A stretch of DNA of 64,000 nucleotides, taken from contig NZ_JACFQG010000002.1 of NCBI RefSeq assembly GCF_016101585.1, positions 434,001 to 498,000 on the forward strand. Direction: 5' to 3'. The position numbers were made by a program, and so were the translations under genes. The notes under the pieces are model-generated. The model was given only the letters and a program-made list of their open reading frames with translations. It made no database searches and was not told the DNA's origin. The DNA comes from Bifidobacterium polysaccharolyticum (GTDB taxonomy: Bacteria; Actinomycetota; Actinomycetes; Actinomycetales; Bifidobacteriaceae). Positions 16,618-25,017 of this stretch are shown piece by piece (the first letter of the stretch is position 1; each line of letters starts with the position of its first letter).

Positions 16618-17841
16618 TTATGCATCACGTCCAGTTGGGACCCGTTTGACCCCCTGTATCCGGATGGCCATCAGCAGGGCGAAGACGGTCACGGCCAGAG
16701 AGAAGCATCCGTAGGCAATCAGGACATTCTGATCGGAGCCGACAAGGGCCGAGACCCACTGAAGGACGTAAGGGGCCATGAAGCCGCCCAGATTACAGCC
16801 CACCAGGACGAAGGATGTGGCCAGCGTGACGGAGTTTGCATCGGCCAGTTCGCTGGCCCTGTTGTTGCAGTAGGTACCGATGTAGACCATGGAGACGGCC
16901 ACCACCAGGACGGTTGCCAGACCGGTCATGATGATGTTATGGGAAAAGGCCGCCAGAATCTGACCCAAACCCATCAGCAGTGTGCCCAAGGCCAGAATGT
17001 AGTGTCCTAGGTACTTGTAGACAGCCCCGAAGAGGAATCCTGCAATCATCCCGACTATGGTGGCGATACTCTGGCAGTTGCTCACCTCGGTGGCGGAGGC
17101 ATACCCGGCATCGGTCACGATGGTGGGGATGCGGACAGTGAAACCGGCCTGGATGCAGACGTAAACCATGGACAACAGGGCCAGACCTATGACACCGGGA
17201 CTCACCTTCTGCCCGGCCATGACCCCCTTGACTGGCTGGTCCTGCTTGACCTCAGGCACAAAGATCCAGAATACGATCAGGATGGGGAAGGCGGCCAGGT
17301 AGACCAGGAATGACCAATGCCAATTGATGTTCAACAGGAGGCCCGCCAGGAAGGTCATGACTGCACTGCCTATGGATTGAAAGGCGTTCTGGAAGCCCAA
17401 GGCAGTGGCCTTCTCGTTGCCCGAGAAGAAATGGGACAGGAGGCTGACGGCCAGGGAATTGAACAGCCCGAAACCTGCACCCAGGACCAGACGGGAGGCC
17501 AGAATGACCGGGTAGCTGGTCACAAAAGCCGGCAGGGTGCCCCCGACACCGACCAGGAGCAGACCGATGCCAACGGTCCGCTTGGCCCCTATATGCTGGG
17601 CTATCCACCCGCTGAGGAGGACCATGACGACCACCGAGATGGTGGGAACGGTGGCCAGGGTCTCAATCTGGGCCAGGGAACGGTCCGGCATGGACTTCTG
17701 CATGGCGGGCAGGGCGGCCGAGATGGCATATGCCGAGGTCAGCACAAGGGATATGGACAGGAGGGAGTATTTGAGCGCCGGCCCCGCTTTTACAGCACCG
17801 CCCTTGTCAGTCTTATCCTCGCTTGTTTTTTCATCACTCAT
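16618..17841 (-). CDS. MFS transporter next to a GH31 enzyme
   Basis: A 407-residue major facilitator superfamily permease with 12 predicted membrane helices. The helix 2-3 loop reads SGWIAQHIGAKRTVG and the first helix contains an LPAMQ motif, resembling the branch that includes cyanate/nitrate-type and sugar-efflux permeases. It begins 14 bp after the GH31 gene and is surely cotranscribed. It probably imports the GH31 substrate or a related glycoside; the substrate class is not determinable from sequence. Confidence 0.82.
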   Translation of the reverse strand: MSDEKTSEDKTDKGGAVKAGPALKYSLLSISLVLTSAYAISAALPAMQKSMPDRSLAQIETLATVPTISVVVMVLLSGWIAQHIGAKRTVGIGLLLVGVGGTLPAFVTSYPVILASRLVLGAGFGLFNSLAVSLLSHFFSGNEKATALGFQNAFQSIGSAVMTFLAGLLLNINWHWSFLVYLAAFPILIVFWIFVPEVKQDQPVKGVMAGQKVSPGVIGLALLSMVYVCIQAGFTVRIPTIVTDAGYASATEVSNCQSIATIVGMIAGFLFGAVYKYLGHYILALGTLLMGLGQILAAFSHNIIMTGLATVLVVAVSMVYIGTYCNNRASELADANSVTLATSFVLVGCNLGGFMAPYVLQWVSALVGSDQNVLIAYGCFSLAVTVFALLMAIRIQGVKRVPTGRDA

Positions 17842-17855
17842 TGCGGATCATCCCC

Positions 17856-19472
17856 TCAGTCGATTCTCCGGTAGGCAGGCAGGGTGGCCAGCGTCACTGG
17901 AACATCGCGGGTGACCGGTCCATCCACCACAGTCGATTCATCCTGGAGAGACTGCCAACGCCCTTCGGGGAAATAGACCCTCTTACTGGTTGCACCCTTC
18001 TCGATCACCGGGGCCGACAGAATCCTGTCGCCGAGCATGAACTGGGTCTTCAGGCAGTCCACAGGGGCCTGCGGAAAGTCATAAGCCATGCTCCTGGTGA
18101 TGGGCTCACCGGTCTGGCTGGCCTTCCTGGCCAGGTCGACGATCGTCTGCGAAAGTTCCACATGGAGGCGGGCCGCCTCCTGGCAGAGAGCCAGGTGTTC
18201 CTTGTCCAGCACCCTCCAAGGTGCCACGGAGAACTGCATCATGGCCATGAGGGCGGCGCACTGGGCCGAGCGGACAATCAGTTCCTGGTCCAGCGTCTTG
18301 GTCCCCAGGAAGCTGCGATACTCACCGCCGCCGATCATGTCGGGGCAGTTGTAGTAGTAGCCCAAGAGGCCCTGGGTTATGGTATCGGGAATCAGCTCGG
18401 ACAAGCCGTCCTTGCCCCACTCGAAAATCTTGTCCTGAAGACGATTCACCAAGGGCAGACCACCATTCTTGTAATTGACCCGGTACTCGTTGTAATCGAA
18501 CTCAGTGCCGAAGCGTCCCCAGAGCTGGGCCTCCTCCTGCCTGGTGAGCCGCATGAGCGAGGCATCGTCGTCATGGTAGTACCTGAAGTCCCCGGCGTCG
18601 AACTTGAATCCATCCACACCAGTCTGGCTACGCAGGTCCTGCAATCCTTCCTTCAGCCATGCATATGTTTCGGGATTGGACATGTCCAGAATCGCCCCGT
18701 AGCCGTTCCACCACTGACGTATGACAGGCTCGCCATCCCGATCAAAGATAAGCATGTGCCGGTCACGCAAATCGTGGTACTCCACGGTGTCAGGGGTCAC
18801 GAATGGACAGACCCATACCATGACCTTGAAGCCCATATCATGGAGTTTCTCGACCATGCCCTTTGGGTCAGGGAACTTTCTGGGCGAGAACTGCCAACGG
18901 CCGTAGTAGTCGCCCCAGAAATCATCGATCATGATGATCCCCGGAGGAAAGCCGTTGTCTACTATCCCCTTGGCATACTTCATCACGTCGCGCTGATTCT
19001 GCTTGTATATCAGCTCGATCCAAGTGTTCCACTGGGGCATACGGAAGAACTCCTCAGGGGGCATCTGCCCAAGGGTGAAAGTCTGCCTGGCCAGATTCTG
19101 CTGGGCATCACGCAGGTTGGCACCTGAAGCGTCCACATGTACCGTCCCCCGTGTGATCATCACCATGGTGTCCCCCTGGACCTTGAGGTCGAAGGGCTCC
19201 TCGCTCCACAAGGCCCGTCCGTGGGTGGAGATGAAGGCCGGAGAGACCTGGTTTGGGCTGTCCAGATCGATCAGGTCCAGCCTGTAATCGTCACCTGCAG
19301 TGAAGGGATAACGCGACCCATCCATGACGCAGCCTCCGTACCAGTACTCCCCGTCTTCAATCTTGAGGGAGCATGGGGCCGTGAGCCCGCTTCTCAGGTC
19401 TTGGACCACCGAACCGTCATGGTCGGCACTACCTTCCCCATTTTCTGCTTTCATTTGTTCTGTCAGCTCCAT
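17856..19472 (-). CDS. GH31 glycosidase, FKFDAGD type
   Basis: A retaining alpha-glycosidase of family 31. The TIM-barrel strands show GIIMIDDFWGDYYGRW, a MVWVCPFVTPD strand and the nucleophile motif GFKFDAGD at about residue 291. FKFDAG(D/E), as opposed to WLDMNE of alpha-glucosidases, resembles the MYORG/KIAA1161-like branch, for which alpha-galactosidase activity is known in the human protein, so the specificity is open. No signal peptide. The start is uncertain: 19472 (MELTEQMKAENG) gives 538 residues with a weak AAAGG site; 19454 is possible. It heads a two-gene operon with an MFS transporter and is divergent from an AraC regulator. Confidence 0.85.
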   Translation of the reverse strand: MELTEQMKAENGEGSADHDGSVVQDLRSGLTAPCSLKIEDGEYWYGGCVMDGSRYPFTAGDDYRLDLIDLDSPNQVSPAFISTHGRALWSEEPFDLKVQGDTMVMITRGTVHVDASGANLRDAQQNLARQTFTLGQMPPEEFFRMPQWNTWIELIYKQNQRDVMKYAKGIVDNGFPPGIIMIDDFWGDYYGRWQFSPRKFPDPKGMVEKLHDMGFKVMVWVCPFVTPDTVEYHDLRDRHMLIFDRDGEPVIRQWWNGYGAILDMSNPETYAWLKEGLQDLRSQTGVDGFKFDAGDFRYYHDDDASLMRLTRQEEAQLWGRFGTEFDYNEYRVNYKNGGLPLVNRLQDKIFEWGKDGLSELIPDTITQGLLGYYYNCPDMIGGGEYRSFLGTKTLDQELIVRSAQCAALMAMMQFSVAPWRVLDKEHLALCQEAARLHVELSQTIVDLARKASQTGEPITRSMAYDFPQAPVDCLKTQFMLGDRILSAPVIEKGATSKRVYFPEGRWQSLQDESTVVDGPVTRDVPVTLATLPAYRRID

Positions 19473-19654
19473 CGCCGACGCCACCTTTCTCGAACAGTCC
19501 CCCATAAGCCCGGTCGACCGGGCATTGTCGGCGAAAACGCCACTGAGGAACCCACCTACAATGTATGGCATGATGCCGGTGCCGACGACCTGCAGGTTGG
19601 CGACGGATGTTTGGCTGTCTTGGCCTTTTGTGCACAGTTGCAAGGTCGATAACG

Positions 19655-19664
19655 GAACCGGTTC
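19655..19664. promoter_or_regulatory. AACCGGTT operator in the AraC/GH31 divergent region
   Basis: GAACCGGTTC is a perfect 10-bp palindrome identical in its core to the operators before the sugar ABC transporter (24066-24111) and sucrose phosphorylase (26635-26669). It lies just before the ribosome site of the AraC gene and upstream of the GH31 gene. It suggests that the LacI protein at 26785-28062 also acts here. Confidence 0.5.
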
Positions 19665-19678
19665 GGAAGGGATGCGCC

Positions 19679-20545
19679 GTGGAAAAAGAGACACTGGTCC
19701 GCCTGCCCGATCTTGGCTGGCGGGACCTCAGACCCCTCTTCACGGGACGGTCAGCCTGCTACGGGGGTCATTCCTACGGACCGGGGGCCAGACCCTACCA
19801 CCTGGTCCACTTCATCGTATCGGGGTCCGGCATCCTGCGGATGAAGGAAACCACTTTCCACCTGCACGCCCACCAGGCATTCATCATCGCACCGAACGAG
19901 CTTGTTTACTACCAGGCCGATTTCGACGACCCCTGGACCTATGAGTGGATCGCCTTCGATGGCACCAGGGCCGCCGATCTGATGTCCCAGCTGGGGTTCA
20001 CCTTCCCCATGATCGTCTCCACGCTGACCCAGTTAGAATTCACAGATGTCGACGGGCAGCTAACCCTGATGAGACAACGAAATCACAAAAGCGCCTTCGA
20101 CAACCTCCAGGACCAGTCCGCCCTTTTCGTCATCCTTTCCACCCTGGCGCAGTCGGTACGGCAGACCAGAGAACCCCTGGCTTCCAAGGACGGGGGAAGG
20201 GCGGGGTCTTATGTGGACCAGGCAATCTCATTGATAGGGCAAAAGTACAATTCCGACCTGTCAGTAGAGGGGCTGGCGGCGGATATCGGCATTGACCGCT
20301 CCTACCTGTCGACTATTTTCAAACGACAGACGGGTCTGACCGTCAAGGACTACCTGACCAGCTTTCGCATTTCCCGTAGCCAGGAAATCCTCTTCACCAC
20401 GGACTGTCCGGTGACCCAGGTGGCCAGAATGAGCGGGTACAACAGCGTCTCTTATTTTTCCAAGGCCTTCAAGCGGCAGATGGGCATGTCCCCCAACCAA
20501 TACCGTAGGTGGAGGCGGTCACGCTTGGCCAGAGGTGGAACCTGA
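19679..20545 (+). CDS. AraC-family transcriptional regulator
   Basis: A 288-residue AraC/XylS-type regulator. The N-terminal cupin-like ligand-binding domain (HLVHFIVSGSGILRM, FIIAPNELVYYQ) is followed by a C-terminal double helix-turn-helix domain (DLSVEGLAADIGIDRSYLST and the family signature GYNSVSYFSKAFKRQMGMSPNQYR). The start is GTG at 19679, 7 nt after GGAAGGG; an upstream in-frame ATG at 19607 has no ribosome site. Divergent orientation from the GH31-MFS operon marks it as the likely activator of those genes in response to their sugar. Confidence 0.9.
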   Translation: MEKETLVRLPDLGWRDLRPLFTGRSACYGGHSYGPGARPYHLVHFIVSGSGILRMKETTFHLHAHQAFIIAPNELVYYQADFDDPWTYEWIAFDGTRAADLMSQLGFTFPMIVSTLTQLEFTDVDGQLTLMRQRNHKSAFDNLQDQSALFVILSTLAQSVRQTREPLASKDGGRAGSYVDQAISLIGQKYNSDLSVEGLAADIGIDRSYLSTIFKRQTGLTVKDYLTSFRISRSQEILFTTDCPVTQVARMSGYNSVSYFSKAFKRQMGMSPNQYRRWRRSRLARGGT

Positions 20546-20804
20546 ACGTCAGGAATCCGCCCGAGGCTCTATAGACGGTTGTGGTCATGCCGAAGCAGCA
20601 GAAAACAGAACAATTGAACCGCTTTTCACGGGCTGACTCGCACGGCGTCAAACACCGGCAGACACCCCATCGTCATGATCGGCCCGCCACACCACCTGTA
20701 TCCATCGTCTCGATTTTGGGCCGTAAGAGACTGGCCCGAAACCAGGTGCAGGAAACAGGCGGGGCGTCCGACAGGGGCGGGAGGATCCGCGATGGGGAAC
20801 TTGC

Positions 20805-21719
20805 TCAGCCTTTGACAGCCCCTGAGGTCACGCCCTCAACCACATACCGCTGGAGGAAGACGTACAGGACCAGAATGGGGAGCATGGCCAGGAGGAGGGC
20901 CGCCATGACCAGACCGATATCTGTGGAATAAGTTCCGTAGAAGACCTGTGTGGCGATAGGGATGGTGTAAAGCTCCTTGCGGCCCAGCACCAGGGAGGGC
21001 AGGAGGTAATCGTTCCAGAAAGCCATAGCCTCGATGATCGTCACCGTGGCCACCGTGGGCTTCAGGAGGGGAAAGACAATCCGCCAGAAGGTCCTCCACT
21101 TGCCACAGCCGTCGATCTCTGCTGCTTCCTCCAGCTCCATAGGGATGTTGGTCTTGATGGCCCCGTGGAACATGAAGGTGGCCAGGGAGACCGAGAAGCC
21201 GACATGCATGAGGATCAGGGTGATCCGACTGTTGAGCACATGGAGCATCCCGCCGTAGACCGAAACCAGGGGGACCATGATCACCTGGAAGGGGATGACC
21301 ATGGAAGCCACCATCAGGGTAAAGAGGATGGCCCCCGCCTTCCAGGTGGGGTTGCGGACGATTACATAGGCCGCCATGGCCGACAGAAGGACAGTCAGGA
21401 TCGTAGCGCAGATGGTCACGAAGAGGGAGTTGCCCAGGACCGTCCAGAAGTCCATCTTTTCCATGGCCTCAGGGAAGTTCTGAAGGGTGAACCCGTGACG
21501 GCCGATCAGAGCCAGAGGCTTAGAGGTGATGTCCGCCTTGGTCTTAAAGACGTTGATGACCACCAGGAGGAAGGGGGCCAGGAAAGCGAAGAGGAGAACG
21601 ATCAGAACCAGCCAGACCAGGCCATGCCCGATCCTGGTGCCCATGCCCGTCTTGGGCCTGCGAGGTTCCTCCCCCTGGATGGCCCCTGCCTGCATCTGTT
21701 TTGTTGCTGCACTCATCAA
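20805..21719 (-). CDS. Sugar ABC transporter permease, MalG-like
   Basis: A 304-residue inner-membrane permease of the carbohydrate uptake (CUT1) type with six helices after a polar N-terminus. It contains the EAA motif (ELEEAAEIDGCGKWRTFWRIVFPLLKP region) that contacts the ATPase. It overlaps the preceding permease gene by 4 bp. No cognate ATPase gene is nearby, so a shared MsiK-type ATPase encoded elsewhere is expected, as is common in actinobacteria. Confidence 0.92.
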   Translation of the reverse strand: MMSAATKQMQAGAIQGEEPRRPKTGMGTRIGHGLVWLVLIVLLFAFLAPFLLVVINVFKTKADITSKPLALIGRHGFTLQNFPEAMEKMDFWTVLGNSLFVTICATILTVLLSAMAAYVIVRNPTWKAGAILFTLMVASMVIPFQVIMVPLVSVYGGMLHVLNSRITLILMHVGFSVSLATFMFHGAIKTNIPMELEEAAEIDGCGKWRTFWRIVFPLLKPTVATVTIIEAMAFWNDYLLPSLVLGRKELYTIPIATQVFYGTYSTDIGLVMAALLLAMLPILVLYVFLQRYVVEGVTSGAVKG

Positions 21720-22594
21720 GCGTCCACCTCGCCCTTCTTACCGAAATAGACCTGGAGGAGGCCGATGACCGCGCACACTACGAACAGGAGGAGGGCTTCG
21801 GACTGACCCACCCCATAGTTCTTGTACACGAAGGCCTTGTTGTATACGTGCATGGCCGCCATGACCGAGGAGTTGAATGGTTCGCCCTTGGTCAGCGACA
21901 GGTTGAGGTCGTAGACCATGAAACACCGGGTCGTGCTCAGGAAGATGCATTGAACAAATGATGACCTCATGAGGGGTATGGTCACCTTCACCATGGCCTG
22001 AGCCTTGGAGCAGCCATCAATTTCCGCTGCCTCCTTTAGACTCTGATCCACACTCATGAACCCGGCCACATAAATCAGCATCATGTAGCCTGCATATTGC
22101 CAGACCGAGACCAGGATCAGGCAGAACATGGCCCCGTTGGGCGTGGACAGGAGGGAGGATGTCGTATGGGATGTGACGGCTTCCCCGATGGCTACGAAGG
22201 CCCGATTGAAGACGAACTTCCAGACATATCCCAGCACGATTCCACCGATCAGGTTGGGTATGAAGAAGGCTGCCCTGAAGAAGTTCTGCCCCTTGATCCC
22301 ACTGGTCACCAGGTAGGCCAGGAGGAAGGCGACAACATTGACCAGGATGACTGAGATTACCGAATAGATGACGGTTCTGCCCATGGCCTGCCAGTAGGCA
22401 GTGTCAGCAAAGGCCTGACGGTAGTTGGACAAGCCCACGAAGGGCTTGTGGTTGGATATCCCGTCCCAGTTGGTCAGAGTCAGGTAGAGGCCGTAAATGA
22501 AGGGGACGATCACCACGGCACAGAAGAGGATGGCGGCAGGGCCCGCAAACATGAGGAACTGCCCCACCTTGTATGAGAGTTTGCTTCTTTTCAT
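21716..22594 (-). CDS. Sugar ABC transporter permease, MalF-like
   Basis: A 292-residue CUT1 permease with six membrane segments and the EAA loop LKEAAEIDGCSKAQAMVKVT. It lies 71 bp after the solute-binding protein gene and overlaps the MalG-like gene. Together these form the membrane channel of a sugar importer whose promoter carries two AACCGGTT operators. Confidence 0.92.
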   Translation of the reverse strand: MKRSKLSYKVGQFLMFAGPAAILFCAVVIVPFIYGLYLTLTNWDGISNHKPFVGLSNYRQAFADTAYWQAMGRTVIYSVISVILVNVVAFLLAYLVTSGIKGQNFFRAAFFIPNLIGGIVLGYVWKFVFNRAFVAIGEAVTSHTTSSLLSTPNGAMFCLILVSVWQYAGYMMLIYVAGFMSVDQSLKEAAEIDGCSKAQAMVKVTIPLMRSSFVQCIFLSTTRCFMVYDLNLSLTKGEPFNSSVMAAMHVYNKAFVYKNYGVGQSEALLLFVVCAVIGLLQVYFGKKGEVDA

Positions 22595-22665
22595 GATTAT
22601 CAGGCTTGCCCCGGCCGGGCGGGGGCGGCAGAGGGTCGGTCCCCGCCCGGCTGTGTAGTGGACAG

Positions 22666-23973
22666 TTACTTTCCGGCCTCGTAGATCTTGGCCGACTTCC
22701 AGTAGTTCTGAATGTCCTTGGCCAGGGAAGCCCTGTCCTCCTGACCAGCCAGGTATTTCTGGAAGTTGGCTCCCAGGACGGAGAAGTGGTCATCGGGCAG
22801 ATGGTTATAGTTGGGGATCAGCTTGTCGGCATCGGCGTACTTTTTCACCGACTTGCCCAAGGGATCCTTGACCTCCAGCTTGTTGTTGGCGAAGGGGGAG
22901 ATCAGAGAGCAGTCATTGACGATGAAGGACTGACCGTCCTTGTCGTAAACCAGCCAGTTGAGGAAGTCCTCGGCCGCCTTGCGTTGCTTGTCGGAGGTTT
23001 TATCAGAGGAGTCGATGAAGAGGAACTTGGAGCCGCCGCCGACCAGCTTCTCGTTACTGCCGTCCTCGGTGTCCTGGGGGACGGGCATCTCCCCCATGTT
23101 CTCGGTGTAGTCATAGTCCTTGATGACGGACCAGTCCCAGTTGCCGCCGAACATGAAGGCGATCTTCCCTTCAGCCAGATTCTGCTCCGTCACCTCGCGC
23201 TCGGCCGAGATGGCGTTGTCCTTGGCGTAGTTATTATCTTTGAGCACGTCGAAGGTGTCCATGAGGGAGGTGAATTTGGCGTCCTTGTCGAGGTCGACCC
23301 CGCCCTCGTGCAGGCTCTTGATGAAGGCGTCAGGATCCTCGTGCTCCTCATAGACCTGGGTCAGATAATGGGCCACCAGGGACCAGTCCTCTTTGATGAC
23401 ACCGGTGGGGTGCTCCATCCCTCCGGCCTGAAGTTCCTTGATCAAGCCCTTGAAGGCTGAGAGGGTCTTATAGTCCTCAGGCTTGAACTCCTTGCCCGTG
23501 GCCTTCTTGATGGCATCGGCGTTGTAGAGCAGGCCCCTGGCCTCGATGCTGACCGGGAAACCGTAGACCTTGTTGTCGATCTTCAGCGCGTACTTGGTGT
23601 CCTTGACCCACTTCTGGTCGCTCAGGTCGATGGCGTGTTCCTTGGCCAGCGAGTATACATCCTTGGGATCCACCATGGAGATGGTGTAAGGGTCGTTGGA
23701 GGCGTACTTGGTGGACAGATGGGCCACCACGGCATCGGTGGAGGAGTAGACCTCGACATCTACGCCCTTCTTCTGTGAGTACTCCTTGGCCATCTTCTCC
23801 ATCTGGGACTGAATCTCCGACTTGGAGTTGAATATGGTGATTTTGGTGCCCGATGACCCCGAACTGGAGTTGGAACCCGATCCGCAGGCCCCCAGCATGC
23901 CGACTGACAGGAGTGTTGCCAATACAATCGCACCCGCCCGCTTCACTGCGGGGCTCTTCTTGAAGATTCTCAT
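22666..23973 (-). CDS. Sugar ABC transporter solute-binding lipoprotein
   Basis: A 435-residue extracellular solute-binding protein (family 1). The signal peptide has a KKSPAVKR n-region and ends in the lipobox LGAC, with C30 as the lipidated residue, followed by a Gly/Ser linker. The chosen start at 23973 fits the signal peptide and a GAAAGGCGG ribosome site; a longer reading adds 30 residues with no export signal. It opens the transporter operon and would deliver an oligosaccharide. The regulon it shares with sucrose phosphorylase suggests sucrose or a sucrose-containing sugar. Confidence 0.93.
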   Translation of the reverse strand: MRIFKKSPAVKRAGAIVLATLLSVGMLGACGSGSNSSSGSSGTKITIFNSKSEIQSQMEKMAKEYSQKKGVDVEVYSSTDAVVAHLSTKYASNDPYTISMVDPKDVYSLAKEHAIDLSDQKWVKDTKYALKIDNKVYGFPVSIEARGLLYNADAIKKATGKEFKPEDYKTLSAFKGLIKELQAGGMEHPTGVIKEDWSLVAHYLTQVYEEHEDPDAFIKSLHEGGVDLDKDAKFTSLMDTFDVLKDNNYAKDNAISAEREVTEQNLAEGKIAFMFGGNWDWSVIKDYDYTENMGEMPVPQDTEDGSNEKLVGGGSKFLFIDSSDKTSDKQRKAAEDFLNWLVYDKDGQSFIVNDCSLISPFANNKLEVKDPLGKSVKKYADADKLIPNYNHLPDDHFSVLGANFQKYLAGQEDRASLAKDIQNYWKSAKIYEAGK

Positions 23974-24062
23974 CGTTGCCGCCTTTCTGCCTTCTACGGC
24001 TGAGCCGCATTGCCCGAGACCGGTGCTGGCTTTGGGCTGACACCGGCATGGATTCAGGTACA

Positions 24063-24138
24063 TCTAACCGGTTCGACACGAACCTGTCTTATGTATCTAA
24101 CCGGTTCGATACTACATGCAGCCCACATTGGTTGTCAA
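24063..24138 (-). promoter_or_regulatory. Promoter with two LacI operators before the sugar ABC transporter
   Basis: On the minus strand TTGACA (24138-24133) and TAGTAT (24114-24109) are spaced 18 bp apart. Operator TATCTAACCGGTTCGATA (24094-24111) overlaps the -10 and start point, and a second one, TCTAACCGGTTCGAC (24063-24077), follows with centres 33 bp apart. This is a typical repression layout. The rest of the 320-bp gap to the YesL-like gene shows no gene. Confidence 0.75.
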
Positions 24139-24293
24139 AGCGACCGATTCACGAGTCCACCAACACGGGAGCAGCACAACCTCCTGGAAATACTCGCAAA
24201 CACCAGCGGCAAACCTTGCGACACGCCTGCTGCCGGCGGGCCCGCTTCGCGCCTGGGGCAAACCTGGGAACCGTCACCCCTGCCGATTCTTGG

Positions 24294-24923
24294 TCAGTCC
24301 GCCTTCCCACCTTCTTCGAGCCTTTTAAAAATCGGGTTGTAAAGCCAGGCGCAACAGTATTGAGGGAGAGTGAACCCTAGCAGGAGCACGAGAGGGAGCA
24401 GGTAGACCAGGTATGCAGCGTAGAAAACAGCGGCCCCTATGGTGATAACGGTCATGGCCAAGGTCCGTGGGAGGAATCCCAGGGCCAGCCTGCCAGCATT
24501 GGTCAGGGCTTGAATGGCGGTGTTCTCGTACCGGGAGAGCAGAAAGAAAGCATATTCGGCCACGGATACGGTGAGCAGGGCAACTACGATCAAGATGACC
24601 TCCAGAAGGCTCCGCCCCGACCGTGACAGTTCTCCCATGGCATGCACGTCAACCCACATAATCAGGCCGACGATCATGACCAGGAACCAGATGACTGTGG
24701 CATTCTTCCAATTATCTTTGAATGAGTGCCAGAACTGCATGGCTATGTAGGAATCCTCTCCACGGACCATGTGCCAGAGAACGTAGTGCATAGCGACGAA
24801 GGCGGCTCCAGCCGTGAAAACGGGTATGCAGAAGATCAGAGTAATCAGATTGAGCTCGATCAGGTCGAAAAGAATGCCCATGAACCTGAAGAAGACGTTG
24901 TTCTGGTTGAAGAACCGCTTCAC
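24294..24923 (-). CDS. YesL-like membrane protein (DUF624)
   Basis: A 209-residue protein with five or six hydrophobic segments, beginning MKRFFNQNNVFFRFMGILFDL, the usual N-terminus of DUF624/YesL proteins that accompany carbohydrate ABC transporters and glycan-degradation genes. The start is GTG at 24923 behind GGAGG. It lies between sucrose phosphorylase and the transporter in the same direction. Its molecular role is unknown; assistance of the ABC importer is only suggested by recurrent linkage. Confidence 0.85.
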   Translation of the reverse strand: MKRFFNQNNVFFRFMGILFDLIELNLITLIFCIPVFTAGAAFVAMHYVLWHMVRGEDSYIAMQFWHSFKDNWKNATVIWFLVMIVGLIMWVDVHAMGELSRSGRSLLEVILIVVALLTVSVAEYAFFLLSRYENTAIQALTNAGRLALGFLPRTLAMTVITIGAAVFYAAYLVYLLPLVLLLGFTLPQYCCAWLYNPIFKRLEEGGKAD

Positions 24924-24945
24924 ATCAGCCTCCGTCTCCCCGCAC

Positions 24946-24982
24946 GGCCCCGGGCAGTTCGCAGGATCGCCTGCACGGGGCC
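24946..24982 (-). terminator. Hairpin after sucrose phosphorylase
   Basis: GGCCCCG/CGGGGCC plus a GCAG/CTGC extension forms a strong interrupted stem between the sucrose phosphorylase stop and the YesL-like start. No T-run follows, so it may only attenuate readthrough or protect the mRNA end. Confidence 0.35.
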
Positions 24983-25017
24983 ATGGGTGCGATCACATGC
25001 CTGCCACCGAGTCTAGT

